From Streptococcus parasuis (GTDB taxonomy: Bacteria > Bacillota > Bacilli > Lactobacillales > Streptococcaceae), in NCBI RefSeq assembly GCF_021654455.1, contig NZ_AP024276.1:558001-622000 (forward strand): DNA of 64,000 nt. The letters are read 5' to 3'. Made by a program: the position numbers and the translations under genes. The first letter of the stretch is position 1, and every line of letters starts with the position of its first letter. The notes beneath the pieces were generated by a model. It was not told the DNA's origin, did no database searches, and saw nothing but the letters and a program-made list of their open reading frames with translations. This document shows positions 46,036 through 54,479 of the stretch, in pieces.

Positions 46036-46584
46036 TTAATTACGAAAGAAATTTGGTCTTGCTTTATAAAGTAGAATCAGTAAAATGCAAGCAATTGCTG
46101 TTGAAGGAAGTATATAGCTGATATTGTAGGTAAAGGAATAAATCCAAACGGGTGTGTCAGCAGGAGCGTAGTCAGCATAGAAGATAATTCCTGCTAAAAA
46201 ATTGGCAAAAAATCTTAAGCTAGCTCCTAAAAAACTAGCTGACATTATCGTAATTGATGCCTTGGTTAATGTCGTGTTCCTGTGTAGAGTTGGTGCAAAT
46301 AATCCTGCAAAACCAATTCCTGCGTAAGATAGTACATAATCAAGAAAAACTTGAAAAACATTTAAAAAGTAACCGCCATAAAATAGTTGTATTGTTCCGA
46401 CTATTAATCCAGATAAGATGCCTACTAACCAACCGTGGCGGAGAGAAAGAAGTAGAATCGGAAGCATGACTAAGGATACTGATCCACCTTGTGGCATAGT
46501 AAAAAGTGGGAGTTTATCAAAGACAAGAGCAATGGCAGAAAAGATAGCTATCTCAGTGAGAACATGTAATTTGGATTGTGACAT
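46036..46584 (-). CDS. thiT: Thiamine ECF transporter substrate-binding subunit ThiT
   Basis: A 182-residue S-component with six helices. LPLFTMPQGGSVSLVMLPIL (residues 25-44) is the conserved ThiT loop that binds thiamine, and FLDYVLSYAGIGFAGLFAP (about 85-103) is typical. It uses the shared ECF energising module. ATG lies 7 nt after AAAGGAG. A TPP riboswitch precedes it, which confirms the substrate class. Its ribosome site is part of the switch hairpin. Confidence 0.95.
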   Translation of the reverse strand: MSQSKLHVLTEIAIFSAIALVFDKLPLFTMPQGGSVSLVMLPILLLSLRHGWLVGILSGLIVGTIQLFYGGYFLNVFQVFLDYVLSYAGIGFAGLFAPTLHRNTTLTKASITIMSASFLGASLRFFANFLAGIIFYADYAPADTPVWIYSFTYNISYILPSTAIACILLILLYKARPNFFRN

Positions 46585-46590
46585 AAAAAG

Positions 46591-46620
46591 ACTCCTTTGT
46601 AGATAGTAGACAAAGGAGTG
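46591..46620 (-). promoter_or_regulatory. Expression platform hairpin sequestering the thiT ribosome site
   Basis: On the minus strand ACTCCTTTGT (46619-46610) pairs perfectly over 10 bp with ACAAAGGAGT (46600-46591), which contains the Shine-Dalgarno of thiT. A CTTTTT tail runs to the ATG, so it could stop transcription as well as translation. Confidence 0.75.
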
Positions 46621-46654
46621 TTTATAGCAGAGTACAGTATCGTTCTATAAGCAC

Positions 46655-46735
46655 ACAATTCCTACGCTAGTGTTAACTAGATCAGGTTCGAGGATTTCGC
46701 ATATTGCGATCTCAGCCGAAGCACTCCTTTGTGTA
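46655..46735 (-). promoter_or_regulatory. TPP riboswitch (THI element)
   Basis: On the minus strand the conserved blocks are GGAGTGC, GGCTGAGAT, ACCTGATCTAGTTAA and CTAGCGTAGGAA in the right order and spacing. P1 can form from ACACAA at the 5' end and TTGTGT after the last block. It binds thiamine pyrophosphate and should switch thiT off. Confidence 0.95.
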
Positions 46736-46761
46736 TATGTAATTAGTGAAATTGTACCATT

Positions 46762-47607
46762 TTATTCTGGTGTTGTAAATAGTTTTCGATAAACTTCATT
46801 TGGATCTTTCAAAGTAGTAATAATATTTAAATCGAGATAATTCTCGAATCCATTCACATAGCCTCGAGAGGTATATTGATGGAGGTCATAGTCCAAATCA
46901 GTATTTGGTGCAGCATTATAGTAGCCAGAATCATCGCCATAAGTGGGAATCCATACAGCATCAAATTTATCAACATTGATACTATGATCTTCCATAAAAT
47001 AGGTGCCGACATAAATACCAATGTTTTTAGCACCGAGAGATTCTAATTCTTGTCTGAAAGCCTCGACACCACCATTCATATCATCCATGGTATGTTCTTC
47101 AACATCCAACCAATAAAAGGTGGGTTTGTATTTATTGGCTGCTTCGTAAAAACTACGAGCTTCCGCTTTCATGCTATCAATACTATTCCCAGTAACGTAG
47201 GCGTAAACAGCAACAGGGATATTTCTAGCCTGAAATTCTTTAATGTGGGTATCAAATGCTTTATCTAAACCATTTTCATCAGTAGCGGTGTTTTCATTCT
47301 TCGTATGGGAGCCACTTTGAATCCGAACGATTGCTCCCGAAATATTTTGACTAAGTGTATCATAATCAATCTCAGATGGACGCTGCCATGCTGAGACGTC
47401 GATAATAGGTTTCATCTCAAGAGCATTGGTAATATAGTAACTTGAACTAGGATTTGTCTCAATTGATGTTGGATTAGTATTTGACTGTGTAATCGTAGTT
47501 TCTTTACCGGCGGTCGCTCTGTTACCATACACACCAGAAATATAAATGATGGTAAAAAAGGATAGGAAAAAAACAATGACAACAATTGGATTTAATTTCT
47601 TTCTCAT
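46762..47607 (-). CDS. GH25 muramidase-like exported protein
   Basis: A 281-residue protein: N-terminal membrane helix or signal (about 7-25), a Thr/Asn/Ser linker (about 30-60), and a GH25 lysozyme domain (about 65-275). Catalytic-site acids are visible in PIIDVSAWQ (Asp) and FYWLDVEEHTMD (Asp-x-Glu). It should cut the MurNAc-GlcNAc bond of peptidoglycan. There is no cell-wall-binding repeat, so it is probably membrane-tethered. ATG 47607 lies 7 nt after a -10 (TAAAAT) with TTGATT 17 bp ahead, so the mRNA looks leaderless. Confidence 0.87.
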   Translation of the reverse strand: MRKKLNPIVVIVFFLSFFTIIYISGVYGNRATAGKETTITQSNTNPTSIETNPSSSYYITNALEMKPIIDVSAWQRPSEIDYDTLSQNISGAIVRIQSGSHTKNENTATDENGLDKAFDTHIKEFQARNIPVAVYAYVTGNSIDSMKAEARSFYEAANKYKPTFYWLDVEEHTMDDMNGGVEAFRQELESLGAKNIGIYVGTYFMEDHSINVDKFDAVWIPTYGDDSGYYNAAPNTDLDYDLHQYTSRGYVNGFENYLDLNIITTLKDPNEVYRKLFTTPE

Positions 47608-47614
47608 CACATCA

Positions 47615-47643
47615 ATTTTACCGTAAATCATTGGAAAAATCAA
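47615..47643 (-). promoter_or_regulatory. Promoter of the GH25 gene, leaderless
   Basis: On the minus strand TTGATT (47643-47638), 17-bp spacer, TAAAAT (47620-47615); ATG 47607 follows after 7 nt. Confidence 0.65.
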
Positions 47644-47745
47644 AAAAATTAGTTTGAAGATTGATTGTATTTAAAGGATTTTCTTGACTTATAGACAGGA
47701 AAACGATAGGCTAATATTTAGAACAAAATGAGATAGGTGGAAGAG

Positions 47746-48237
47746 GTGTACTCAACAAAAAAACTAACCCGATTGGTCGTTTTATCAGCGGTAGCAATTG
47801 TTTTGAGAATAGTATTTGGAGCATTTCCCAACATAAAACCCATAACAGCTATTTTTTTAGTGAGTCTTTCCCATTTTACCTTATTTGAAGGATGGATTTT
47901 GATGGGGCTGACAATGATTGGTAGTGGTTTATTGTTTGGTTTCGGTGTCGTTGTTCTATGGCAGGTTCTCAGTTTTGGTCTCGTTCAGTTGATTTGGTGG
48001 ATTTTGATTCGCCCTCAAATCTTAAAAGAGAGAATTCCGGTATGGCTGCAGAGCCTATTAGCTGGTTGCTTTGTTTTTGTTTATGGCATGTCCATTAGTT
48101 TGCTCACTGCAATTCAATTCGGAATTCATCCGATAATCTATTGGTTAAATGGAATAGTTTTTGATTGTCTACACATGATCTCTACCGTATTATTTTATCC
48201 CATCATCTATCATATTTTTAGGAGATTTTACAAATGA
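47746..48237 (+). CDS. ECF transporter S-component, substrate uncertain
   Basis: A membrane protein of about 163 residues with five or six helices (LVVLSAVAIVLRIVFGAF at the start, the usual S-component entry helix). GTG 47746 follows GGTGG by 5 nt; GTG 47737 is an alternative with a poorer site. Its stop overlaps the start of the lipoprotein gene as ATGA. The partner carries a transcobalamin-like DUF4430 domain, which suggests a cobalamin- or corrinoid-like ligand; this is inference. It would share the ECF energising module with ThiT and BioY. Confidence 0.78.
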   Translation: MYSTKKLTRLVVLSAVAIVLRIVFGAFPNIKPITAIFLVSLSHFTLFEGWILMGLTMIGSGLLFGFGVVVLWQVLSFGLVQLIWWILIRPQILKERIPVWLQSLLAGCFVFVYGMSISLLTAIQFGIHPIIYWLNGIVFDCLHMISTVLFYPIIYHIFRRFYK

Positions 48238-48599
48238 AAAAAATTAGTATCTTACTCTCTCTTTTCTTGACCTTTTTGTTGGGGGCTTGTGCAAATACAT
48301 CGTCCCAGACATCCGGGTCTACAATTGATATCACATTACAAATTTCAAATAAGGATCAAGTGGATCGTCAAGAGGTTACGGCAAATCAAGGTGATAGTGT
48401 GATGGATGTTTTTAAAGCTCACCATGACATTGAAGAAGATAATGGGTTAATAACCAAAATTGATGGTATCAGTCAAGATACTAGTACCAATACCTATTGG
48501 ATGTATAAGGTTAATGGAAAATTGGCTGAAAAAGGCGCAAATGACCTAAAGGTGTCTGACGGAGATGAGATTGAGTTCTATCTTGAATCGTTTGAATAA
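48234..48599 (+). CDS. DUF4430 (transcobalamin-like C-terminal) lipoprotein
   Basis: A 121-residue lipoprotein. Signal and lipobox are clear: FLLGACANTS with Cys at about residue 19. The mature part (about 30-120) fits DUF4430, the beta domain found at the C-terminus of transcobalamin and intrinsic factor (GDSVMDVFKAHHDIEE, NTYWMYKVNGKLAEKGAND, VSDGDEIEFYLE). It is likely an outside-facing binding protein for the coupled S-component. A UUCG-loop terminator follows. Confidence 0.82.
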   Translation: MKKISILLSLFLTFLLGACANTSSQTSGSTIDITLQISNKDQVDRQEVTANQGDSVMDVFKAHHDIEEDNGLITKIDGISQDTSTNTYWMYKVNGKLAEKGANDLKVSDGDEIEFYLESFE

Positions 48600-48602
48600 T
48601 TC

Positions 48603-48626
48603 ATAATGGCTTCGGCCATTTTATTA
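48603..48626 (+). terminator. Rho-independent terminator with UUCG loop
   Basis: A 6-bp stem (48605-48610 with 48615-48620) with TTCG loop and T-rich tail. Confidence 0.75.
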
Positions 48627-48693
48627 TTTAGTGGTCTGGTTCCGAATGTTTACTGTATATCTTAAAATGTGATAAGTATTTTTATACAAAGTA

Positions 48694-48702
48694 TGCTATA
48701 AT
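48694..48702 (+). promoter_or_regulatory. Extended -10 promoter of ftsW
   Basis: TGCTATAAT (48694-48702). The -10 lies in the loop of an inverted repeat GTATGC (48691-48696)/GCATAC (48708-48713), which could be an operator or a hairpin at the 5' end. Confidence 0.6.
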
Positions 48703-48736
48703 AATAAGCATACTCCAGAAAAGGTTGGATTATATA

Positions 48737-49951
48737 ATGAAGATTGATAAGCGGCACCTGCTGAATTATTCCATACTCATACCCTACTTTATTTTATCAA
48801 TAATAGGGTTGGTTATGGTCTACTCAACAACAAGTGCTACACAGATTATTAATGGAGGAAATCCATTTAGAATTGTAATTAACCAAGCGGCTTTTTGGGT
48901 TGTTAGCTTGATTGCGATTTATACTATTTATCGTATGAAACTTAGTTTTTTACGAAAAAAAGCGGTTATTTACTCAGTTATTATATTAGAAGTGTTTCTA
49001 TTAGCTATTTCACGCCTGTTCACTCCGGTAAATGGGGCACACGGTTGGATTCCATTGCCATTTATAGGAACCTTACAGCCTGCGGAATATTTGAAATTAA
49101 TCATTATTTGGTATCTGGCTCATGAGTTTGCAAAGAAACAGGCAGATATACGAACATATGATTATCAGTCTCTCATTAAGGGAAGTTGGATTCCGAGAGA
49201 GTTTACAGATTGGCGAGTGATTAGTCTTCTACTTCTTGGCTTGGTTGCCACGTTACCGGATTTGGGAAATGCAACAATTATCACCCTGATTATTGTTGTT
49301 ATGATTAGTGTAAGTGGCATCGCTTATCGATGGTTCTCAACCGCTTTGATAGGAATTGTTGCTGCTTCCGGAGTTGTACTTGGAACCATTCGTATTCTTG
49401 GAGTAGAAACTGTTGAAAAAATCCCACTATTTGGTTATATTGCTCGTCGTTTTGTAGCTTATTTTGACCCATTTGGGAATGCGACCAATTCAGGCTTACA
49501 ACTAACACATTCCTATTATGCAATGAGTAATGGTGGTTGGCTTGGTCTTGGCTTGGGAAATTCGATTGAAAAAAAAGGCTACTTACCGGAGGCCCATACC
49601 GACTTTGCCTTTTCTATTGTCATAGAAGAACTTGGTTTTGTAGGAGCAAGTCTCATTTTGGCTATACTATTCTTTTTGATTGTCCGCATCATTGTTGTTG
49701 GTGTTCGTGCTCGCAGTCCATTCAATTCGATGATGGCGCTTGGTATGGCAGGAATGCTTTTAATTCAGACATTTATCAACATAGGAGGAATTTCTGGATT
49801 GATTCCCGCTACGGGTGTAACTTTCCCATTCTTGTCGCAGGGTGGTTCTAGTCTCTTGATTATTTCCATCGGAATTGGGTTTGTTTTAAATATTGATGCG
49901 ACAGAAAAACGTCGTTTGATTGAAGAAGAAGTTGAAAGAACCTTAGTCTAA
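48737..49951 (+). CDS. ftsW: Septal peptidoglycan polymerase FtsW
   Basis: A 404-residue SEDS glycosyltransferase with ten helices. MKIDKRHLLNYSILIPYFIL closely resembles the known start of pneumococcal FtsW, which decides ATG 48737 over an in-frame TTG at 48725. Family marks are GAHGWIPLPFIGTLQPAEYLK (split as GAHGWIPL and LQPAEYLK, with the catalytic-region Asp further on in THSYYAMSNGGWLGLGLGNS) and FLSQGGSSLLI near the end. It polymerises glycan from lipid II at the septum with a class B PBP. ppc follows 26 bp later. Confidence 0.93.
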   Translation: MKIDKRHLLNYSILIPYFILSIIGLVMVYSTTSATQIINGGNPFRIVINQAAFWVVSLIAIYTIYRMKLSFLRKKAVIYSVIILEVFLLAISRLFTPVNGAHGWIPLPFIGTLQPAEYLKLIIIWYLAHEFAKKQADIRTYDYQSLIKGSWIPREFTDWRVISLLLLGLVATLPDLGNATIITLIIVVMISVSGIAYRWFSTALIGIVAASGVVLGTIRILGVETVEKIPLFGYIARRFVAYFDPFGNATNSGLQLTHSYYAMSNGGWLGLGLGNSIEKKGYLPEAHTDFAFSIVIEELGFVGASLILAILFFLIVRIIVVGVRARSPFNSMMALGMAGMLLIQTFINIGGISGLIPATGVTFPFLSQGGSSLLIISIGIGFVLNIDATEKRRLIEEEVERTLV

Positions 49952-49976
49952 TTTATGAAAAATATGAGGTGAAAAG

Positions 49977-52673
49977 ATGTCTATCCAAAAGCTAGAAAAT
50001 TATAACAATAAAGAAGCTATCCGTGAAGAAGTGACGATTTTGACGACTATCTTACAAGATGTGGCTCGTGAAATGATGTCTGAGGATACATTTGCAGCTA
50101 TTTGCCAGCTAGAAGAATTATCTGTCAAAGATGATTACTCTAAGTTGATTCAAATTATTGGACAATTGACAAATGATGAGTTGACAGATATTTCAAGGTA
50201 TTTTGCTGTTCTACCTTTATTAATCAATATTTCAGAAGATGTCGATTTAGCTTTTGAAATCAATCACCAAAACAATCTTGGACAAGATTATCTAGGGAAA
50301 ATTTCAACTACCATTGATATGGTATCTCAACATGAAGATGCTGCGGAGATTTTAGAAAAACTAAATGTTGTTCCTGTATTAACTGCCCATCCGACACAAG
50401 TTCAACGTCAGTCTATGTTGGATTTAACTAAACACATTCATGAACTCTTGCGTCGCTACCGCGATGTTAAGATGGGATTATTGAATCGTACAAAATGGGA
50501 AGATGAATTGCGTTGCTATGTTGAAATTATCATGCAGACAGAAATGACGCGTGAGAAAAAACTAAAGGTAACCAATGAAATTACCAATGTAATGGAATAT
50601 TACAATTCCTCATTCATCAAAGCAGTTACAAAACTACAACGAGAATATAAGCGTCTGGCTGCTGAAAAAGGAATTCAGTTGATAAATCCTCGCCCTATTA
50701 CAATGGGAATGTGGATTGGTGGTGACCGTGATGGAAATCCATTTGTTACGGCTGAAACCTTGAGACTATCAGCCTTAACACAGTGCGAAGTGATCATGAA
50801 TTACTATGACCAGCAATTGGAAAAGTTGTATCGTAATTTTTCACTTTCTACAACCATCACTAAGGTTAGTCCTGCTGTGCAATATCTTGCGGATTTGTCT
50901 GAGGATGCTTCTGTCTATCGGGAAAATGAACCTTATCGTCGGGCCTTCCACTACATTCAGATGAAACTGGCAAATACAAAAGATTACTTGGTTTACAATA
51001 AGGCTTCAGATGTGCGCTACGCAAATGTTGGTGAGTTTAAAGCAGATGTTCTAGCGATTAAACAATCATTAATTGATAACAAGTCTGCTGCATTAATCAA
51101 AGGTGATTTGGCTGAGTTATTGGAGGCGATAGAGGCGTTTGGTTTCTATTTAGCTACCATTGATATGCGCCAAGATTCTTCTATCCATGAAGCTTGTGTT
51201 GCTGAATTACTTGCATCTGCACGTATCGTTGAAGATTATTCTAGTCTATCTGAAGAGGCAAAATGTCACGTCCTATTAAAACAATTAGAAACAGATCCAC
51301 GTATTCTCTCGGCAACCTATGTTCCAAAATCCGAGCAATTAGAGAAAGAATTGGCTATTTTCTCTACAGCTAGGGAGTTAAAGGATAAGCTGGGTGAAGA
51401 AGTTATCAAACAACATATTATTTCACACTCAGAAAGCGTGTCTGATTTATTGGAATTAGCTGTCCTATTGAAAGAAGTTGGATTGGTTGATTCAGATAAG
51501 GCGCGTGTTCAGATTGTTCCACTTTTTGAAACAATTGAAGACTTAGACAATGCGTCAGATACCATGCGCCAGTACTTGCAATTGGACTTGGCAAAACGCT
51601 GGATTGCAGGCAATAAACACTATCAAGAAATTATGTTGGGTTATTCTGATTCAAATAAGGATGGTGGTTACCTTTCTTCTGGTTGGACCTTATACAAGGC
51701 TCAAAATGAACTGACGAAAATTGGTCAAGAAAATGGAATCAAGATTACGTTCTTCCATGGACGTGGTGGTACAGTTGGACGTGGTGGTGGTCCATCATAT
51801 GATGCGATTACTTCTCAACCATTCGGTTCCATTAAAGACCGGATTCGTTTGACTGAACAAGGGGAAGTCATTGGTAATAAATACGGAAATAAGGATGCAG
51901 CTTACTATAACCTTGAAATGTTGGTATCAGCAACCTTGGATCGTATGGTAACACAAATGATTACTGATCCAAATGAGATTGGTGACTATCGTGAAACTAT
52001 GGATGAAATTGTTTCTGAAAGTTACACAATCTATCGTGACCTTGTTTTCAATAATCCGCATTTTTATGATTATTTCTTTGCGGCCAGTCCGATTCGAGAA
52101 GTCTCTAGTTTAAATATTGGTTCTCGTCCAGCGGCGCGTAAGACAATTACTGAAATAGGTGGTCTCCGTGCGATTCCTTGGGTATTCTCATGGTCACAAA
52201 ACCGTGTAATGTTGCCAGGATGGTATGGTGTTGGTTCTAGTTTCAAACGCTTTGTGGATAAAGACCCAAATAATTTGGCAAAATTACAAAAAATGTATGA
52301 AACATGGCCTTTCTTCCGTTCGCTCTTATCGAATGTTGATATGGTACTGTCAAAATCTAATATGAATATTGCTTTTGAATATGCCAAAATGTGTGAAAGC
52401 GATGAAGTGCGAAGTATTTTCCACACCATTTTAGATGAATGGCAATTGACCAAGAATATGATTCTATCGATTGAACAAAATGAGGAACTACTGGCAGAGT
52501 TGCCTTTCCTTAAAGCCAGTCTTGACTATCGTATGCCATACTTCAATGTGTTGAATTATATTCAGATTGAATTGATTCACCGTCTCCGTCGTGGAGAGCT
52601 TAGTAAGGAGCAAGAGAGTCTCATCCATATTACGATTAACGGTGTTGCAACTGGACTTCGTAATTCAGGTTAA
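49977..52673 (+). CDS. ppc: Phosphoenolpyruvate carboxylase
   Basis: An 898-residue enzyme making oxaloacetate from PEP and bicarbonate, replenishing C4 acids for aspartate synthesis. Active-site blocks: [14 protein letters not shown] (His, about 137-150), [12 protein letters not shown] (about 242-253), [16 protein letters not shown] and [14 protein letters not shown] (about 597-612). The C-terminal GLRNSG is typical and complete. ATG is preceded by GAGGTG. The ftsW-ppc order is common in streptococci. A terminator follows. Confidence 0.97.
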   Translation: MSIQKLENYNNKEAIREEVTILTTILQDVAREMMSEDTFAAICQLEELSVKDDYSKLIQIIGQLTNDELTDISRYFAVLPLLINISEDVDLAFEINHQNNLGQDYLGKISTTIDMVSQHEDAAEILEKLNVVPVLTAHPTQVQRQSMLDLTKHIHELLRRYRDVKMGLLNRTKWEDELRCYVEIIMQTEMTREKKLKVTNEITNVMEYYNSSFIKAVTKLQREYKRLAAEKGIQLINPRPITMGMWIGGDRDGNPFVTAETLRLSALTQCEVIMNYYDQQLEKLYRNFSLSTTITKVSPAVQYLADLSEDASVYRENEPYRRAFHYIQMKLANTKDYLVYNKASDVRYANVGEFKADVLAIKQSLIDNKSAALIKGDLAELLEAIEAFGFYLATIDMRQDSSIHEACVAELLASARIVEDYSSLSEEAKCHVLLKQLETDPRILSATYVPKSEQLEKELAIFSTARELKDKLGEEVIKQHIISHSESVSDLLELAVLLKEVGLVDSDKARVQIVPLFETIEDLDNASDTMRQYLQLDLAKRWIAGNKHYQEIMLGYSDSNKDGGYLSSGWTLYKAQNELTKIGQENGIKITFFHGRGGTVGRGGGPSYDAITSQPFGSIKDRIRLTEQGEVIGNKYGNKDAAYYNLEMLVSATLDRMVTQMITDPNEIGDYRETMDEIVSESYTIYRDLVFNNPHFYDYFFAASPIREVSSLNIGSRPAARKTITEIGGLRAIPWVFSWSQNRVMLPGWYGVGSSFKRFVDKDPNNLAKLQKMYETWPFFRSLLSNVDMVLSKSNMNIAFEYAKMCESDEVRSIFHTILDEWQLTKNMILSIEQNEELLAELPFLKASLDYRMPYFNVLNYIQIELIHRLRRGELSKEQESLIHITINGVATGLRNSG

Positions 52674-52686
52674 TGTTAACTGATTG

Positions 52687-52715
52687 AAAAACAACTTCTT
52701 CGGAGGTTGTTTTTT
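52687..52715 (+). terminator. Rho-independent terminator of ppc with UUCG loop
   Basis: An 11-bp stem (52688-52698 with 52703-52713, one G-U pair), TTCG loop, T run. Confidence 0.85.
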
Positions 52716-52750
52716 ACTGCTCTAAAAATGTATAATAAAATATGGAAATG

Positions 52751-52779
52751 TGTAACCATTTCGGATGATATTCGTTATA
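52751..52779 (+). promoter_or_regulatory. Candidate ECF-sigma promoter of the sigma/anti-sigma operon
   Basis: TGTAACC (52751-52757) and CGTTATA (52773-52779), 15 bp apart, resemble the AAC...CGT pattern of ECF promoters. Position just before the ribosome site suggests autoregulation. A vegetative TATAAT lies at 52731-52736. Confidence 0.45.
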
Positions 52780-52798
52780 TAAGTGAAAGGAGGAGATC

Positions 52799-53296
52799 AT
52801 CAAGCTAGATGAATATGAAAAAGAAGTTGTTGGCATTGCAGAGGAGATTTCCTTTTATCTGCAAAAATCAGGGGCAACACGTGCGGACAGCCAGGATATT
52901 GCCCAAGATGTGCTTGTAAAAATTCTAGAATCAGATATTGTCCTTCCTTTTGAAAAGATGCGAGCTTGGCTGTATCGTTCAGCAGTCCGTGCATATATTG
53001 ACAAGTACAGACGTGACAAACGCTATCATGAAATTCTTCAGAGAGATTTTTTCAGACAAGAGATGCTTGTTCTATATGATCAAGAAAACTATGAGGAGCT
53101 CTATCAAGCAGTGAATGAGTTGCCTAGTCAAGACAAGGTTGTGATTGACCTTTACTATTTTCAAAATATGAGTGTCAAGGAGATAGGGCATATTTTAGGT
53201 TACAGTCAGAGTTGGGTAAAAATTCATCTGTTTAGAGGTAGAAAACAAGTGGCGAAATTATTAAGAGAGAGAGGGTATAAAGATGAAATCATTTGA
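52799..53296 (+). CDS. ECF-type RNA polymerase sigma factor (probable ATC start)
   Basis: A sigma-70 family protein of about 165 residues. Region 2 is ATRADSQDIAQDVLVKILES and MRAWLYRSAVRAYIDKYRRD (about 27-70). Region 4 is LPSQDKVVIDLYYFQNMSVK and EIGHILGYSQSWVKIHLFRG (about 108-150). No ATG, GTG or TTG is in frame before GTG 52910, which would cut region 2 in half. The frame is open back to TGA 52784-52786, and ATC 52799 lies 5 nt after GGAGG of a strong AAAGGAGGAG (52786-52795). It overlaps the anti-sigma gene by 14 bp. Confidence 0.8.
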   Translation: MKLDEYEKEVVGIAEEISFYLQKSGATRADSQDIAQDVLVKILESDIVLPFEKMRAWLYRSAVRAYIDKYRRDKRYHEILQRDFFRQEMLVLYDQENYEELYQAVNELPSQDKVVIDLYYFQNMSVKEIGHILGYSQSWVKIHLFRGRKQVAKLLRERGYKDEII

Positions 53297-54248
53297 AATA
53301 GCAACGAAGAAAAATAAACGAAAACAACTGTGGAAAACAGTTCTCCTCGCTAGTTGCTTGGTATTTACTTTATTGGTAAGTGGAATTTTTGCATTACGAA
53401 TTTTTTCTGATTATCGTAGTAAGCAAGCAGAGGAATTATTTGATGCAACTTTTCAAGTGGCTTATCCCAATGTAGAACCAAACATGACCTTCGTGAACCA
53501 GACAGGCATTGTCTCAGGCTACATCGATTATTCATTATTGAAAAATCTTGCAGGTGTCCCAATTGCATTTGGGCATTTGGAGGTAGAGTATAGTATTTAT
53601 GGAATCTTTTCTAATTTTGGACAATACTATCCGCTATCATCTGGTGACTATCAGTATCATCAAGATAGTAATTCCAAAATTCCAGTTTTCTATAATACCG
53701 AAAGCCTTGACAATCGTGCAGGAAATGAATTAACTTTTGTTAAAGACATGCAGGGCCAATTGGTCGAGATAGCTATTACATTTGATAGGAAATACACTTT
53801 TAGGGAAATAAAAGATATGATTCCTAGCAATCTCAAAAAAAATTGGTATTGGATAGGAACAAATAGCAGTCAAACAAGAGTAGAAGACCTCCCTTTGGTC
53901 AGCGTATTTGGAATGGACTCTGATGATGTAGTTGCAGTAACGCAAGAGGAATATTCAGATTTGCAATTACCATATAAAAGTCCAATTGATGCTATGCAAA
54001 CTTTGCTGGAATATAATGGTGACTATAGCCTGTCTCCTTCAGCAAGAGGAATCTTAGAGAGCTATGTAGATAAATTCGGAGAAACTGATTTTACTAAGCA
54101 AGAAGATATCAATAAACTTGAATTTGCTGGAATTATCCTTACAGGTAAAGCAGAAGATTTCGGACAATTGGAAGGGAAACAGTGGGTATATGCTTCGAGT
54201 ATTGGGGCCTCTATCCCCATGCAACCCTATTATCAACTTGACTATTGA
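53283..54248 (+). CDS. Membrane-bound anti-sigma factor (Sigma_reg_N/Sigma_reg_C type)
   Basis: A 321-residue single-pass protein: a basic cytoplasmic start (about 1-17), a membrane helix (about 18-40) and an extracellular domain (about 45-320). The arrangement and the segments IPVAFGHLE-like VPIAFGHLEVEYSIYG and DLPLVSVFGMDSDD fit the Sigma_reg_N/Sigma_reg_C families known from YhdL-type anti-sigma factors. It overlaps the sigma gene by 14 bp, so their ratio is set by coupling. It should hold the sigma factor until an envelope signal releases it. Confidence 0.8.
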   Translation: MKSFEIATKKNKRKQLWKTVLLASCLVFTLLVSGIFALRIFSDYRSKQAEELFDATFQVAYPNVEPNMTFVNQTGIVSGYIDYSLLKNLAGVPIAFGHLEVEYSIYGIFSNFGQYYPLSSGDYQYHQDSNSKIPVFYNTESLDNRAGNELTFVKDMQGQLVEIAITFDRKYTFREIKDMIPSNLKKNWYWIGTNSSQTRVEDLPLVSVFGMDSDDVVAVTQEEYSDLQLPYKSPIDAMQTLLEYNGDYSLSPSARGILESYVDKFGETDFTKQEDINKLEFAGIILTGKAEDFGQLEGKQWVYASSIGASIPMQPYYQLDY

Positions 54249-54338
54249 GTATTAGTTGATAGGAATTTGAATGTATCGAAAGCAAGGAAAGCTTTCTTCA
54301 AGTATGAAATTGCATACCTTCCAAAAAGATATAGAATT

Positions 54339-54373
54339 GGCGTCCATAAGGAACTTGTACGGATGCCTTTTTT
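54339..54373 (+). terminator. Rho-independent terminator of the sigma/anti-sigma operon
   Basis: A 7-bp stem (54339-54345 with 54361-54367, one G-U pair), 15-nt loop, six T residues. Confidence 0.65.
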
Positions 54374-54418
54374 CATCTCGTGAGAATATTTTTTGATGCG
54401 ATAGTTACCACTGAATAA

Positions 54419-54432
54419 AGAAAACGTTTGCA
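54419..54432 (+). promoter_or_regulatory. cre site overlapping the GH13 gene promoter
   Basis: AGAAAACGTTTGCA matches the cre consensus except at base 1. It overlaps the -35 TTGCAT (54428-54433); TAAAAT at 54451-54456 completes the promoter with a 17-bp spacer. CcpA binding here would repress. Confidence 0.65.
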
Positions 54433-54479
54433 TAGATGTTGGAAGAATGTTAAAATGGGTAGGCTAGGAGGTAGCAATC

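Noticed and set aside
52070..52453. A 127-codon frame antisense to ppc
   Set aside because: It is the shadow of a highly conserved gene; no promoter, ribosome site or family resemblance.
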